In this document: piece after piece, positions 35,581 through 44,005 of the stretch
Layout: each line of letters opens with the position of its first letter
Position numbering within the stretch: the first letter of the stretch is position 1
NCBI GenBank assembly: GCA_046349635.1
Contig: JAXMBX010000013.1
Location: 33,991-97,990, forward strand
Source of the DNA: JAXMBX01 sp046349635
GTDB taxonomy: Bacteria > Planctomycetota > Planctomycetia > Planctomycetales > Planctomycetaceae
Reading direction: 5' to 3'
DNA length: 64,000 bases
Position numbers and translations under genes: made by a program
The notes under the pieces: generated by a model
What the model was told of the DNA's origin: nothing
Seen by the model: the letters and a program-made list of their open reading frames with translations, nothing else
Databases searched by the model: none

Positions 35581-35660
35581 TCTCACAAGATGCTCTGGAC
35601 GGAGTGCGGTTTCCAGAAAATCGCGGATCGAACCTGATCACCAACCGCATTTTGTGAGGC
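35581..35660 (+). repeat. Inverted-end intergenic element, copy 4
   Basis: About 80 bases starting six bases after the rho stop. The ends CTCACAAGATGC (35582-35593) and GCATTTTGTGAG (35647-35658) pair over 12 bases with one G-T wobble. TGCGGTT inside can also pair with AACCGCA, giving a nested stem. It is followed by an ordinary terminator, so it is not itself the main rho terminator. Confidence 0.87.
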
Positions 35661-35686
35661 CTTGCAACGCGAAAAGTCAGTTCCAG

Positions 35687-35721
35687 GCCCCGTGATTCTT
35701 TATGGATCACGGGGCTTTTTT
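35687..35721 (+). terminator. Terminator downstream of rho
   Basis: GCCCCGTGAT (35687-35696) pairs with ATCACGGGGC (35706-35715) around a nine-base loop, followed by TTTTTTG. Confidence 0.93.
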
Positions 35722-35825
35722 GTTTTCCGATTCGAGGTTCGAATTCGCCTCTTGACCAGTTCCGCATCCGGGTAGAAAATCCCGCCCCTCAAGCGGTCTT
35801 CACCAGTTTATGACAGGAGGTTCTC

Positions 35826-36593
35826 ATGAGAGGCGGACAGGTTCACTTATCAAATACAAGAACTCTCATGGGCTTTGTGCTGTTGATTTCAATGGCAACA
35901 TGCCAACTTGCGAATGATCTGTTTGCAGAACCTCCACAAAGACCGGCGAATAATAAGAAGACAACATTCTCTGCAAAGATTGTTCGCGGCCCCGAAGCGG
36001 CGATGCAGGAATTCGTGAAGACGTTGCCACTTTCCCCGATCGAGAGGATGGGACGAGGCTTTCCGTTTCAGCAAGCGGTGCTGTCCCAGGAGCAGGTCAC
36101 GGCTGCGGTGAACTGGACCGAGAAACACAAATCCGTTTCACTGGTCACGATTCCAGAAGTGACATTTTCAGAAGAGAAGCAGGCGGAGATTGAATTCCTG
36201 AAGGGGAGGATTGCAGAGATCCCAGTCCCGCAGACCGGGATTCGCCAGGTTTCCGTTCAGCAAATGTCGGAAGGGATCAAGGTCAGACTTAACTCATCAC
36301 GGGCAGGCAATCAGAGCTATCTGAAGTGTGAGTGGGAGTCGACGGAATTCGTTTCGCTGAAAAAAGTCGCAGTTCCTGACCAGAATGGAAAAAAGACGGT
36401 CAGAAATCTCCCGGGACCAATGAAGACGGCACGATTCCAGACGGAGAATACAGTCCCCGATGGCCGGGTGTTGGCCGTGAGTAAGATTCACCTGAACTCA
36501 GGAGCGAAAAAGCCAGAGGTACCGTCGTCCTGCTGGAGCCTATGCCGGTCGCGGGACATTAAAGCCTTGGTGTCGTGCTCCGGATTCCCTTGA
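35826..36593 (+). CDS. Secreted hypothetical protein
   Basis: 255 residues as read. AGGAGG six bases before the ATG is a strong ribosome site. A signal-like segment (TLMGFVLLISMATC, then ANDLFAEPP) points to export. The rest is mixed alpha/beta without known motifs. Near 36515 the frame probably slips: a neighbouring frame gives VVLLEPMPVAGH with a stop at 36562, a more natural hydrophobic end than the Cys/Ser-rich tail read here. Base composition is more AT rich than neighbouring genes. I do not recognise the family. Confidence 0.6.
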   Translation: MRGGQVHLSNTRTLMGFVLLISMATCQLANDLFAEPPQRPANNKKTTFSAKIVRGPEAAMQEFVKTLPLSPIERMGRGFPFQQAVLSQEQVTAAVNWTEKHKSVSLVTIPEVTFSEEKQAEIEFLKGRIAEIPVPQTGIRQVSVQQMSEGIKVRLNSSRAGNQSYLKCEWESTEFVSLKKVAVPDQNGKKTVRNLPGPMKTARFQTENTVPDGRVLAVSKIHLNSGAKKPEVPSSCWSLCRSRDIKALVSCSGFP

Positions 36594-36683
36594 GTCAGTC
36601 GCGCCCGTCCGATATGTTCCGAGGAAGAGATGACCAGCAGGTCGCCTCCTGGAATTGCACGTGATTGAGAAAGGGGCAGGGGC

Positions 36684-38330
36684 ATGAAGATCATTATCGT
36701 GGGCGGCGTGGCGGGCGGGGCTTCGGCGGCGACACGGGCACGGCGGTTGTCGGAGACGGCGGAAATCATCCTTTGCGAGCGAGGGCCGGACGTTTCCTTC
36801 GCGAACTGCGGATTGCCTTATTATCTCGGGGGAGAGATTGCCGACCGGGGGAAACTGCTGGTCGTTACGCCTGAGCGGATGCGCGAACGTTACCGTCTCG
36901 ACGTCCGGACCCGGACGGAAGTGATCGCGATTGATCGTGCCGCCAAAAAAGTGACGCTGCGCGAGCTCGCAAACGGGCGGGATTATGAGGAGACCTACGA
37001 CAAACTGGTGCTGGCTCCCGGAGCCGCGCCGATTCGTCCCGAATTACCCGGAATTGATCTTCCAGGAATCTATCTGCTGCGCAATCTGCAGGACGTCGAC
37101 CGCATCAAGGCGCTTCTGGAAGAGGACGTCCAGCGGGCGGTGATGATTGGTGCGGGATTCATCGGCCTGGAACTGGTCGAAAACTTCATCCGCCTGGGGA
37201 TCGAGACCACGCTGGTCGAGCTTCAGGACCAGGTTCTGCCTCCGCTCGACAGGGAGATGACGGCCCCCATTGAGGAATCGCTGTCGCACACGGGTGTCCA
37301 GCTCAAGCTGTCTCAGTCGGCGGTCGGTTTTGAGCAGACTTCTGAAGGACTGAATGTGCTGCTCAAGTCGGGGGAAAAGTTATCGGCGGATCTGGTGGTC
37401 CTGGGTGTGGGCGTGCGGCCGGAAAACTCCCTGGCGGTGAATGCCGGACTGGCAGTAGGTGCGCGGGGTGGGATTCGGGTGAATGCTCACATGCAGACGA
37501 GTGATTCGGACATCTATGCCGTGGGTGACGCGGTCGAAACTCAGGACTTCGTGACGGGGGAGCCTGCCCAGGTTCCTCTGGCGGGTCCTGCCAACCGGCA
37601 GGGACGTGTCGCCGCTGATCATATCTTCGGCAAGGAGAGCGCGTATCGGGGCACGCAGGGGACCGCCATCGTTCGGGTGTTTGACGTCACCGCTGCATGC
37701 ACCGGAGTTTCCGAAAAGACGATGCGGCGTCTGAAACGCCCGTTTATCAAAATCTACACGCACCCGGCGAGCCATGCGGGGTATTATCCCGGCGCGGAAC
37801 CGATGTCTCTCAAGCTGCTGTTTGAACCGGAGAGTGGAAAAATTCTCGGGGCGCAGGGAGTCGGCGGAGAAGGGGTCGACAAGCGGATCGACATCCTCGC
37901 GGTCGCGATTCAGGCGGGGATGACGGTTCACGACCTGGAAGAGGTGGAACTCGCGTATGCGCCGCAGTTCGGTTCCGCGAAAGATCCGGTGAACATGCTG
38001 GGATTTGTCGCGGCCGGGGTTCTCTCCGGGTTTCATCCGCAGATTACCGTGGACGAATTGGACAGCATTTCGGGTGAGCCGAACGCTCCCTATTTGCTCG
38101 ACGTCCGGACTCCGACCGAATTCCAGGCGGGGCATCTTCCGGGAGCGGTCAATTTGCCGGTCGATGAGTTGCGAGAAAAACTCGACCAACTTCCCCGTTC
38201 GCGTCCTGTCGTGGCGTATTGCCAGGTGGGACAGCGGGGCTATCTGGCGTTGCGCATTCTGATTCAGAACGGCTTCGAGGTGCGGAATCTCTCGGGGGGA
38301 TACAAAGCTTGGAAGCTGTTTCATCCCTGA
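36684..38330 (+). CDS. CoA-disulfide-reductase-like flavoprotein fused to a rhodanese domain
   Basis: 548 residues. A pyridine-nucleotide-disulfide oxidoreductase part spans about residues 1-450: FAD motif IIVGGVAGGASAATRARR, active-site FANCGLPYYLGG (single redox Cys), NAD motif MIGAGFIGLELVE and YAVGDAVE. A rhodanese domain (about 455-548) follows, with LLDVRTPTEFQAGHLPGAVN and the catalytic Cys in AYCQVGQRG. Such CDR-RHD fusions reduce CoA disulfide or persulfide and transfer sulfur. The gene is isolated, 90 bases after the previous one, and starts at the ATG after GGGGCAGGGGC. Confidence 0.92.
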   Translation: MKIIIVGGVAGGASAATRARRLSETAEIILCERGPDVSFANCGLPYYLGGEIADRGKLLVVTPERMRERYRLDVRTRTEVIAIDRAAKKVTLRELANGRDYEETYDKLVLAPGAAPIRPELPGIDLPGIYLLRNLQDVDRIKALLEEDVQRAVMIGAGFIGLELVENFIRLGIETTLVELQDQVLPPLDREMTAPIEESLSHTGVQLKLSQSAVGFEQTSEGLNVLLKSGEKLSADLVVLGVGVRPENSLAVNAGLAVGARGGIRVNAHMQTSDSDIYAVGDAVETQDFVTGEPAQVPLAGPANRQGRVAADHIFGKESAYRGTQGTAIVRVFDVTAACTGVSEKTMRRLKRPFIKIYTHPASHAGYYPGAEPMSLKLLFEPESGKILGAQGVGGEGVDKRIDILAVAIQAGMTVHDLEEVELAYAPQFGSAKDPVNMLGFVAAGVLSGFHPQITVDELDSISGEPNAPYLLDVRTPTEFQAGHLPGAVNLPVDELREKLDQLPRSRPVVAYCQVGQRGYLALRILIQNGFEVRNLSGGYKAWKLFHP

Positions 38331-38360
38331 GCGGAAGCGCCAATTACCATCCCGGGGCTG

Positions 38361-38840
38361 TTACCACCAGGGGTAGGGGCGATAAGCGGGGCCGTAAAAT
38401 CCGTACGGGGAGTAATTGTATCCACCGATGTACGGGTTCAACGCGGCATACGTCGGGTAGATGATCGTGGGACGGCTGAGCGATTGTCCGGTCCATTTCC
38501 GTTGTTCAATCCGCGCGATTCGCTGGCGGGCCTGCCAGGCCGCCCGTTCATACAGGACTTGGTCGGCGTTGACGACGCGCGGCGTGGTGACAGTCGTGCC
38601 GGTCGACGGAGCCGGGGCCATGTGGGACGAGAACTGTTCCGAAGTATTTTTCGGAGCGGGCTTGGGGAGTTCCAGCGGTTTCTGGGTGGTCACTGGAGTG
38701 GGGACTTCGGTCTCCTTCTGCGGCTGAAGCGCCGGAGCGGAAAGCGAGGGTTCCTTCGCAACCGGTTTGGATGTGTCGTCTGCGGAAATCACTCCCCAGG
38801 AAAGCAGAGTGACAACGGACACAATCAGAATGCTGCGCAT
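38361..38840 (-). CDS. Small secreted Pro-rich protein
   Basis: 159 residues from the ATG at 38840 (MRSILIVSVVTLLSWGVISA, a signal peptide). The middle is Pro/Lys/Thr rich with alternating PKPAPK- and PTPVTTQK-like stretches. The C terminus is Tyr/Pro/Gly rich (PYIGGYNYSPYGFYGPAY) and ends PWW. This composition suggests a cell-surface or periplasmic structural protein. No family is recognised. It is convergent with the CoA-disulfide-reductase gene. Confidence 0.65.
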   Translation of the reverse strand: MRSILIVSVVTLLSWGVISADDTSKPVAKEPSLSAPALQPQKETEVPTPVTTQKPLELPKPAPKNTSEQFSSHMAPAPSTGTTVTTPRVVNADQVLYERAAWQARQRIARIEQRKWTGQSLSRPTIIYPTYAALNPYIGGYNYSPYGFYGPAYRPYPWW

Positions 38841-39103
38841 CGTTTCCCCCCCGGGAGCGATTGACCAACGGATACGGATCTTACGACACCTCGATTTCAA
38901 GAGTCGGTATCGTTGGATCGACCGACAGGGGTTTCCAAATGATCAAAACTCGTATGCTCGGCAGGCTCTCGCTGATCCGCAAGATTTGCCTGGAACACGC
39001 AGGTTCCGGGAAGGAAGGTGAGAGGATCGGCAGGTTTGGCCGGAGGGATGCGATTTGCGTCAGCATGTGAGGCCGAAGTGCGACGCACACGGGAGAAAAT
39101 GCG

Positions 39104-39955
39104 TCAGCTTGAATACACGCTGGGACGGAGTTGTTCCAGGTATTCCGTCCCTTTCTCCGTGGCGAAACAGCAGTAGACAAAGCCGTCCTGCCACCAGACC
39201 TTTACCGCCCGGTCATTCACATACACGAAATCGGCCTGTGCAAAACTAGTGGCACGGGGCATTTCGAGGAAGCGGCATCGTTCCTGGCTGAAAACCACGA
39301 GCAGAATCGTCGGTCGCTTGGGGGCGGGGCGGGATGCCGAGAAGGAGTAAACGGCAGCCACTTCGCGGCCTCCCCAGGAGAGGGACTTGGGAGAGGTTCC
39401 TTTGAGTTCCGCCGGATAAAGCATTTCCTTGGGAGACGGAAGACGGGGGACAAAGCTGTCCGTGAACGGTTCCAGCTTCGCAGCATCGAATCCCACGCGC
39501 GTCAGTTGAGAGACCATGCCATCGAGATCGACGGCAGGTTGTCGACCCAGGGGAATCTGCGACCAACCCAGGAGAGCCAACAGCGCGACGGCTGCCGTGC
39601 CGCCAAGAATCTTCCAGCCGGCTGACCGGCGGGTGATCTGTTCCGGTTTGTGGAATAGATCCCGGAACCAGGTCGTGGAACGCCGAGGCAACGGGAGGGG
39701 AACCTCCTGGACCTGCTGATTTTCCCGGGCTTCCGCAAGGCGCTCCTGCAGGCGTCCCAACAGACCGGCGGGGATCGCGATGTCCGTCATTGCCGCGCTG
39801 AGCCGGGATTCCCACGTCTCATAGACAGAGAACTGCTGGCGGCAAGCGGGGCAGGCAGCCAGATGCATCTGCAGCGATCCCCATTCGGGAAGAGAGGTTC
39901 TTTCCTTCGGTCCGGGGAGCTGTTGCCAGAGATTTTGAGAAGTGCGGCAATCCAT
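39104..39955 (-). CDS. Membrane-bound anti-sigma factor with zinc-finger domain
   Basis: 283 residues from MDCRTSQNLWQQL. A zf-HC2-type anti-sigma zinc-binding motif is present: HLAACPACRQQF (His-x3-Cys-x2-Cys) near residue 36. A membrane span follows the charged middle (ILGGTAAVALLALLGWSQI, about residues 140-160). The outer C-terminal 120 residues contain an unrecognised sensory domain with two adjacent Cys (FVYCCFATEKG) near the end. The gene lies 28 bases after the ECF sigma gene on the same strand, so the pair forms a signalling operon. The signal is unknown. Confidence 0.83.
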   Translation of the reverse strand: MDCRTSQNLWQQLPGPKERTSLPEWGSLQMHLAACPACRQQFSVYETWESRLSAAMTDIAIPAGLLGRLQERLAEARENQQVQEVPLPLPRRSTTWFRDLFHKPEQITRRSAGWKILGGTAAVALLALLGWSQIPLGRQPAVDLDGMVSQLTRVGFDAAKLEPFTDSFVPRLPSPKEMLYPAELKGTSPKSLSWGGREVAAVYSFSASRPAPKRPTILLVVFSQERCRFLEMPRATSFAQADFVYVNDRAVKVWWQDGFVYCCFATEKGTEYLEQLRPSVYSS

Positions 39956-39983
39956 CGAAAACGATCTCGAAAAACAGACGGTC

Positions 39984-40511
39984 TTAAGAATCCAGTAGAG
40001 AAGGGGGACATTCCCCATCCTTGGAGAGAGCCCGTCGCAAGTAGGTTTTTCCGCGTGACAGCCGGCTCATGACAGTTCCCACGGGGGTCTGCAGTTGCTC
40101 GGCGATTTCCTTGTAACTGAATTCCTGAAAGTAAAACAAAATCAAAGGGGTTCGGAATTCCTCGGGCAAGGAATTCAGAGCCGCCTGCAAGGCTTCGGGA
40201 TCAAACGGACTGACTTCTGGAATGCGTCCCTCGATCTCTTCCATGCTTTCCAAGGAAGAGAGCCGCGAGGTTGTGGCTTTTCGAGCAGACTTCAGAAAAC
40301 AGCGTCTCAGAATGGTACAGAGCCAGCTTTTGGCCAGTCGTTCATCCCTCAACTGTGACAGATGTGATTGTGCGGCGAGAAAGGTCTGTTGCGTCAAATC
40401 TTCCGCGTCGGCTGCCGAACCGCAGAGTCGATACGCGAACCGGTAGAGCAAGCCGTAATGCTGCTCCACGAGAGTCCGCATCCTCTCTTCGGCCTCGCCG
40501 GGATTCATCAT
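39984..40511 (-). CDS. ECF-type RNA polymerase sigma factor
   Basis: 175 residues from the paired ATG at 40511; a TTG at 40526 is also possible. Region 2 shows YGLLYRFAYRLCGSAADAEDLTQQTFLAA, and region 4 shows LPEEFRTPLILFYFQEFSYKEIAEQLQTPVGTVMSRLSRGK, including the HTH. No other domain is fused. It is encoded with a membrane anti-sigma factor directly downstream, so it is probably released by an envelope signal. The ribosome site is weak. Confidence 0.93.
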   Translation of the reverse strand: MMNPGEAEERMRTLVEQHYGLLYRFAYRLCGSAADAEDLTQQTFLAAQSHLSQLRDERLAKSWLCTILRRCFLKSARKATTSRLSSLESMEEIEGRIPEVSPFDPEALQAALNSLPEEFRTPLILFYFQEFSYKEIAEQLQTPVGTVMSRLSRGKTYLRRALSKDGECPPSLLDS

Positions 40512-41079
40512 TGTGTCATTACCCAAGCAGATTCCGCAGGGGGGCTGTTTATTCCCGAAAACGGGGGAGTTTTGCAGCTTTCCGTGGTTTTACGGCGTGA
40601 TTTCATTGGGAAAGGAAGCCGTGGAGATTAATCGTGGCCTGGCGTAAGTGCTGGTTTATATTGCGGTTGCGTCCAAGGGCGGGGTGTCAGCGGGGAGAGG
40701 GAACGAGGAACCGGAGATTCTGTGGCCGCAATCCTCAAGAGAATACGCTCAATTCTCAAAATCGACAAACTCCGCTGGGTAGAAACATTGTACGGTAGTC
40801 CCTCCAGTGGGCCCGGTTTTGGATCTCCGGTGGTTGACAGTGGTACTGTTTTGCTCTCAAATCGCAAGGAGATGGAGAGAAACCCGGGCGGAATGTTCAA
40901 GCCGGGTTGAGCGCAACATCTCGTTCCATCCGTTGATGTTCCAGAGAAATTGAGGAATATCTCTTTCACGCCGCGTCTCTAAGTTGATATCGCTGAGACG
41001 TTTGATTGATTTACGAAATGCACGGGGCATCCCAAAGGATTGTGGGACCCGGCAGACCACAACCCTGAGGAGAATTTTC
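40512..41079. other. Divergent gap between sigma operon and lipoprotein gene
   Basis: 568 bases, no supported gene. It contains a promoter candidate for the lipoprotein (40834-40862) and presumably the sigma promoter; GGAATAA and GGAATC motifs around 40540-40555 could be -35-like elements for autoregulation. Confidence 0.4.
40834..40862 (+). promoter_or_regulatory. Sigma-70-like promoter of the Ala/Lys-rich lipoprotein
   Basis: TTGACA (40834-40839), 17-base spacer, TCAAAT (40857-40862). The -35 is perfect; the -10 matches four of six. It gives a leader of roughly 210 bases before the start at 41080. Confidence 0.4.
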
Positions 41080-41571
41080 ATGAAGAAGTTGATTGCCACG
41101 TTGTCCATCATCGGAATGACTTGCGTTTTCCACGGCTGCGAACCCGCTCCTTCCGCCGCTCCGGAAAAGAAGGCTGCCGAAGCTGATGCCGCCGCCGCGA
41201 AGGCCAAGGCTGATGAAGCGGCGAAGAAGGCCGCTGCTGACGCCGAAGCCACCAAGAAGAAGGTGGAAGCCGAAACCGAAGCTGCCAAGAAGGAAGCTGA
41301 TGCTGCTGCCGCCAAGGCGAAGGCTGAGGCCTCCAAGGTTGCTGACGAGGCGAAAATGAAGGCGGATGCCGCCAAGGCTGATGCTGAGAAGAAGGCCGCT
41401 GAAGTGAAGGCCAAGGCCGACGCTGACAAGAAGGCTGCCGAAGATAAAGCGGCCGCCGAGAAGAAGGCTGCTGACGAAAAGGCCGCGGCTGAGAAGAAGG
41501 CCGCCGAAGAAAAGGCCAAGGCTGAAGCTGCCAAGAAGGACACCGAAAAGAAGGAAGAGAAGAAGAAGTAA
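41080..41571 (+). CDS. Ala/Lys/Glu-rich coiled-coil lipoprotein
   Basis: 163 residues, with GAGGAG 10 bases before the ATG. The leader MKKLIATLSIIGMTCVFHGC ends in a Cys at residue 20 that would be the lipidated residue, although the lipobox FHGC is poor (His where Ala or Ser is usual). Residues 30-155 are almost only Ala, Lys, Glu and Asp in a heptad-like rhythm (repeats such as EKKAADEKAAAEKKAAEEKA), predicting one long helix or coiled coil like the TolA stalk. A strong terminator follows. A periplasmic linking or structural role is likely. Low complexity makes homology unsafe. Confidence 0.8.
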   Translation: MKKLIATLSIIGMTCVFHGCEPAPSAAPEKKAAEADAAAAKAKADEAAKKAAADAEATKKKVEAETEAAKKEADAAAAKAKAEASKVADEAKMKADAAKADAEKKAAEVKAKADADKKAAEDKAAAEKKAADEKAAAEKKAAEEKAKAEAAKKDTEKKEEKKK

Positions 41572-41596
41572 TTCTTGCTCTCAGACCGGAGACAGG

Positions 41597-41625
41597 AAAG
41601 GGGAGCCGAATCGGCTCCCCTTTTT
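41597..41625 (+). terminator. Terminator of the lipoprotein gene
   Basis: AAAGGGGAGCCGA pairs with TCGGCTCCCCTTT and a T run follows (TTTTTG). It lies about 26 bases after the stop. Confidence 0.93.
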
Positions 41626-41657
41626 GTTTATCTCGCGCCAATCAGCCGAGGAACGGA

Positions 41658-42770
41658 TTACGCCCGGACTTCGAACTTCTGGACAGTCTGCTGTTTCAAG
41701 CGTTCCGGGTGAGGCGGGGGGATTTTCTCCAGGGCTTTGACGCTGGGTGTTCCGTCCGGCAATCGGCTGAGGCGGACGTCGTCACACGCTAGATCCTGGT
41801 GATAGAACCGGCTGGAGGGGAAGATATCCGCGGGATAGGTGAAGTTCTCCAGCATCGCCAGCGCAATGCACGATCCGATGCCGGTCGCACTTTCGAGCAT
41901 CCCACCCACCCAGCAGGGGATCCCCGCATCCCGACAGCGGTCGTGAATCGCCTTCGCGTTCGTTAATCCCCCGACGCGCCCCGGCTTGATGTTCACGTAA
42001 CGGCAACTTCCCAGTTCAATCGCCTGCTCGACGCCACGGACCGTCGTGATACTCTCATCCAGGCAGACAGGAGTCCGAATCTGCTTCTGCAGCTTCGAGT
42101 GATCCAGCAGGTCGTCGTGCTGCAACGGCTGCTCGATCATGGCGAGTTGAAACTCATCCACCTGCTGAAACAAGGGAATATCCTTCAAGCGATAACCGCT
42201 GTTGCAATCGATATGAATCGGATGAGTCGGGTGCTGTTTGCGGACCTGCCGCAGCATGTCGAGGTCCCAACCCGGGCGGAACTTGAGTTTGACGCGGGGG
42301 AATTTCTGGGCAACGGCATCGGCGACGAGAGGAAGAAGTTCATCAACCTGATCCATGACACCAAAGTCAGCGCCGACCGGGACTTCGTCGCGCGTGGCTC
42401 CCAGAAGCCGGTGCAACGGCTGATCGGTCAGCACCGCCTGCAGGTTCCACCACGCCATATCAAAGGCGGCCTTGGCGAAGACGTTCCCCTTGAACAGCGA
42501 CAGCTTCTGTTGCAACACTTCGCCGGAAGGGATCTCCTGCCCAATGAGCAGCGGGGCCATCCAGCGGCTGGCAACTCCGAAAGCAGCGTCCGCCCACTCC
42601 GGGCTGTAACAGGGGGCCGCAAGCGGACAGCTTTCGCTCCAGGCACTCGTTCCCCCGCTGGAAAGCCGGCAGAACAGGGAGTGAATCGTCGCATCCTCCC
42701 CATAGGCCGTCCGCCAGGGATAGATCAGGGGCATGGCGACGTGGTACAGTTCAATTCCATCGATTTTCAT
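41658..42770 (-). CDS. menC: o-Succinylbenzoate synthase-like enolase-superfamily enzyme
   Basis: 370 residues. The enolase-superfamily barrel carries VKLKFRPG (KxK pair near residue 165), metal ligands in HIDCNSGYR (Asp), MIEQPL (Glu) and CLDES (Asp), and the second Lys in VNIKPGRVGG. The C terminus GIPCWVGGMLESATG fits the MenC/N-acylamino-acid-racemase branch. MenC dehydrates the SHCHC intermediate to o-succinylbenzoate in menaquinone synthesis. No other men gene is nearby, so the racemase or a dipeptide epimerase activity remains possible. It is divergent from an STN-domain gene with starts 42 bases apart. Confidence 0.85.
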   Translation of the reverse strand: MKIDGIELYHVAMPLIYPWRTAYGEDATIHSLFCRLSSGGTSAWSESCPLAAPCYSPEWADAAFGVASRWMAPLLIGQEIPSGEVLQQKLSLFKGNVFAKAAFDMAWWNLQAVLTDQPLHRLLGATRDEVPVGADFGVMDQVDELLPLVADAVAQKFPRVKLKFRPGWDLDMLRQVRKQHPTHPIHIDCNSGYRLKDIPLFQQVDEFQLAMIEQPLQHDDLLDHSKLQKQIRTPVCLDESITTVRGVEQAIELGSCRYVNIKPGRVGGLTNAKAIHDRCRDAGIPCWVGGMLESATGIGSCIALAMLENFTYPADIFPSSRFYHQDLACDDVRLSRLPDGTPSVKALEKIPPPHPERLKQQTVQKFEVRA

Positions 42771-42811
42771 ACGCTGTGTCCGTTGAAAGACAGGTCCGTT
42801 GGAAAGCAGAG

Positions 42812-43999
42812 ATGGTCCGACTTCGAAATATCTTCCCCACGGTTATAACGCAAGCGGTGTTGGCCGTCATCTTGATCGTATTTCTTTGTCAGGGATGGTG
42901 TCACTTTGCAGTGGCACAACCTGCACGAGGATTTGCTCCTGAACCTTCTTCGGGGGTGGTTTCTCCGTGGGAGACTCCCCTGCAGGGAACGTGGCAGCAG
43001 CAGTCCCTGCGACAGATCCTGTCGAGAATCTCCGAGACCAATAACATCGGAATTTTCATTGACCGACGCGTCGATGCCGATCAGGAACTGGACTGGGGAG
43101 CGGAAGGGAAACCGTCCGGGGAGGAACTGCATCGGCTCGCGACCTCGTTGGGCCTGGGAGATGTCCGGATCGGAGACTCGTTGTATCTCGGCCCCTCATC
43201 CGCCACGTCTCCGCTCCGCACACTGGTGGCCCTCCGGAGTGAGGAAATCACCAAAACCGGGGATGTGAAGGTCCGCAAGGCGTGGCTGGATCCGATTGAG
43301 TTTCAGTGGCAGGATCTCGATACTCCGCGTGAAATCGTGACGCAACTGGTGACTCCGCTTGGAATCAAGGTCAGCGGAGAAGAGCTGATTCCTCACGATC
43401 ACTGGCGGGGTTTGAAGCTGCTGGGGTTGAACCGGGTCGAGCTTCTTTCGCTGGTCCTCGCATGCTGGGATCTCACGTTTCAACTCGAACTGAAGCAGAA
43501 ACGAATCGTACTCAACAAGATCCCCTCTCAGGTTCAACTGAAACGGGAATACGCGCTCACCCGCGAGCAGGCCTCTCAAGGAAGTAAAGTGTGGCCGTCA
43601 CAGTTTCCGGAGTTGCAGCTTCAATTCCGCAGCAACAAGCTGGCTGCGGTCGGTCGGTTGGAAGACCACGAGCGGCTGGCGGAATTGCTGAACCCTTCCG
43701 CCAAACCTCGGACGAAACCTGCAGAGGGTGGGATGGCGGCGGTGGGACTGGATCGCCGTCGTTTTACGCTGCAGGTCAAGAATGCGACCGTTCGCCAGTT
43801 GATGCAGGAGTTGCAGAAATCGGGGATTGAATTCGTCTATGATCGTCAGGCATTGCAGGAACGGGGGATCGACCTCGATCAGAACCTGACGCTCGACGTC
43901 GACGGTTTGACGGCGGAGCAATTCTTCGAGAAGGTGTTCGGTCCGCTCAAACTCCGAGCAAGAATCAAGGGGCTGAAAGTTGAACTGACGCCGCGCTAA
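42812..43999 (+). CDS. Secreted protein with STN-like repeats
   Basis: 395 residues from the ATG at 42812 (GGAAAG just upstream); a GTG at 42776 would overlap the menC promoter. The N terminus is a signal segment (TVITQAVLAVILIVFLCQGW). One STN-like unit is TWQQQSLRQILSRISETNN with GIFIDRRV; another near residue 310 is LQVKNATVRQLMQELQKSGI with FVYDRQAL. The two sit either side of a less clear middle domain. STN domains occur at the N terminus of secretins and TonB receptors, where they make protein contacts. No channel or receptor part is attached. Function unknown. Confidence 0.7.
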   Translation: MVRLRNIFPTVITQAVLAVILIVFLCQGWCHFAVAQPARGFAPEPSSGVVSPWETPLQGTWQQQSLRQILSRISETNNIGIFIDRRVDADQELDWGAEGKPSGEELHRLATSLGLGDVRIGDSLYLGPSSATSPLRTLVALRSEEITKTGDVKVRKAWLDPIEFQWQDLDTPREIVTQLVTPLGIKVSGEELIPHDHWRGLKLLGLNRVELLSLVLACWDLTFQLELKQKRIVLNKIPSQVQLKREYALTREQASQGSKVWPSQFPELQLQFRSNKLAAVGRLEDHERLAELLNPSAKPRTKPAEGGMAAVGLDRRRFTLQVKNATVRQLMQELQKSGIEFVYDRQALQERGIDLDQNLTLDVDGLTAEQFFEKVFGPLKLRARIKGLKVELTPR

Positions 44000-44005
44000 C
44001 GCGCG

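Noticed and set aside
40722..40910. 62-codon frame before the lipoprotein gene
   Set aside because: Overlaps the likely promoter; no ribosome site or similarity.
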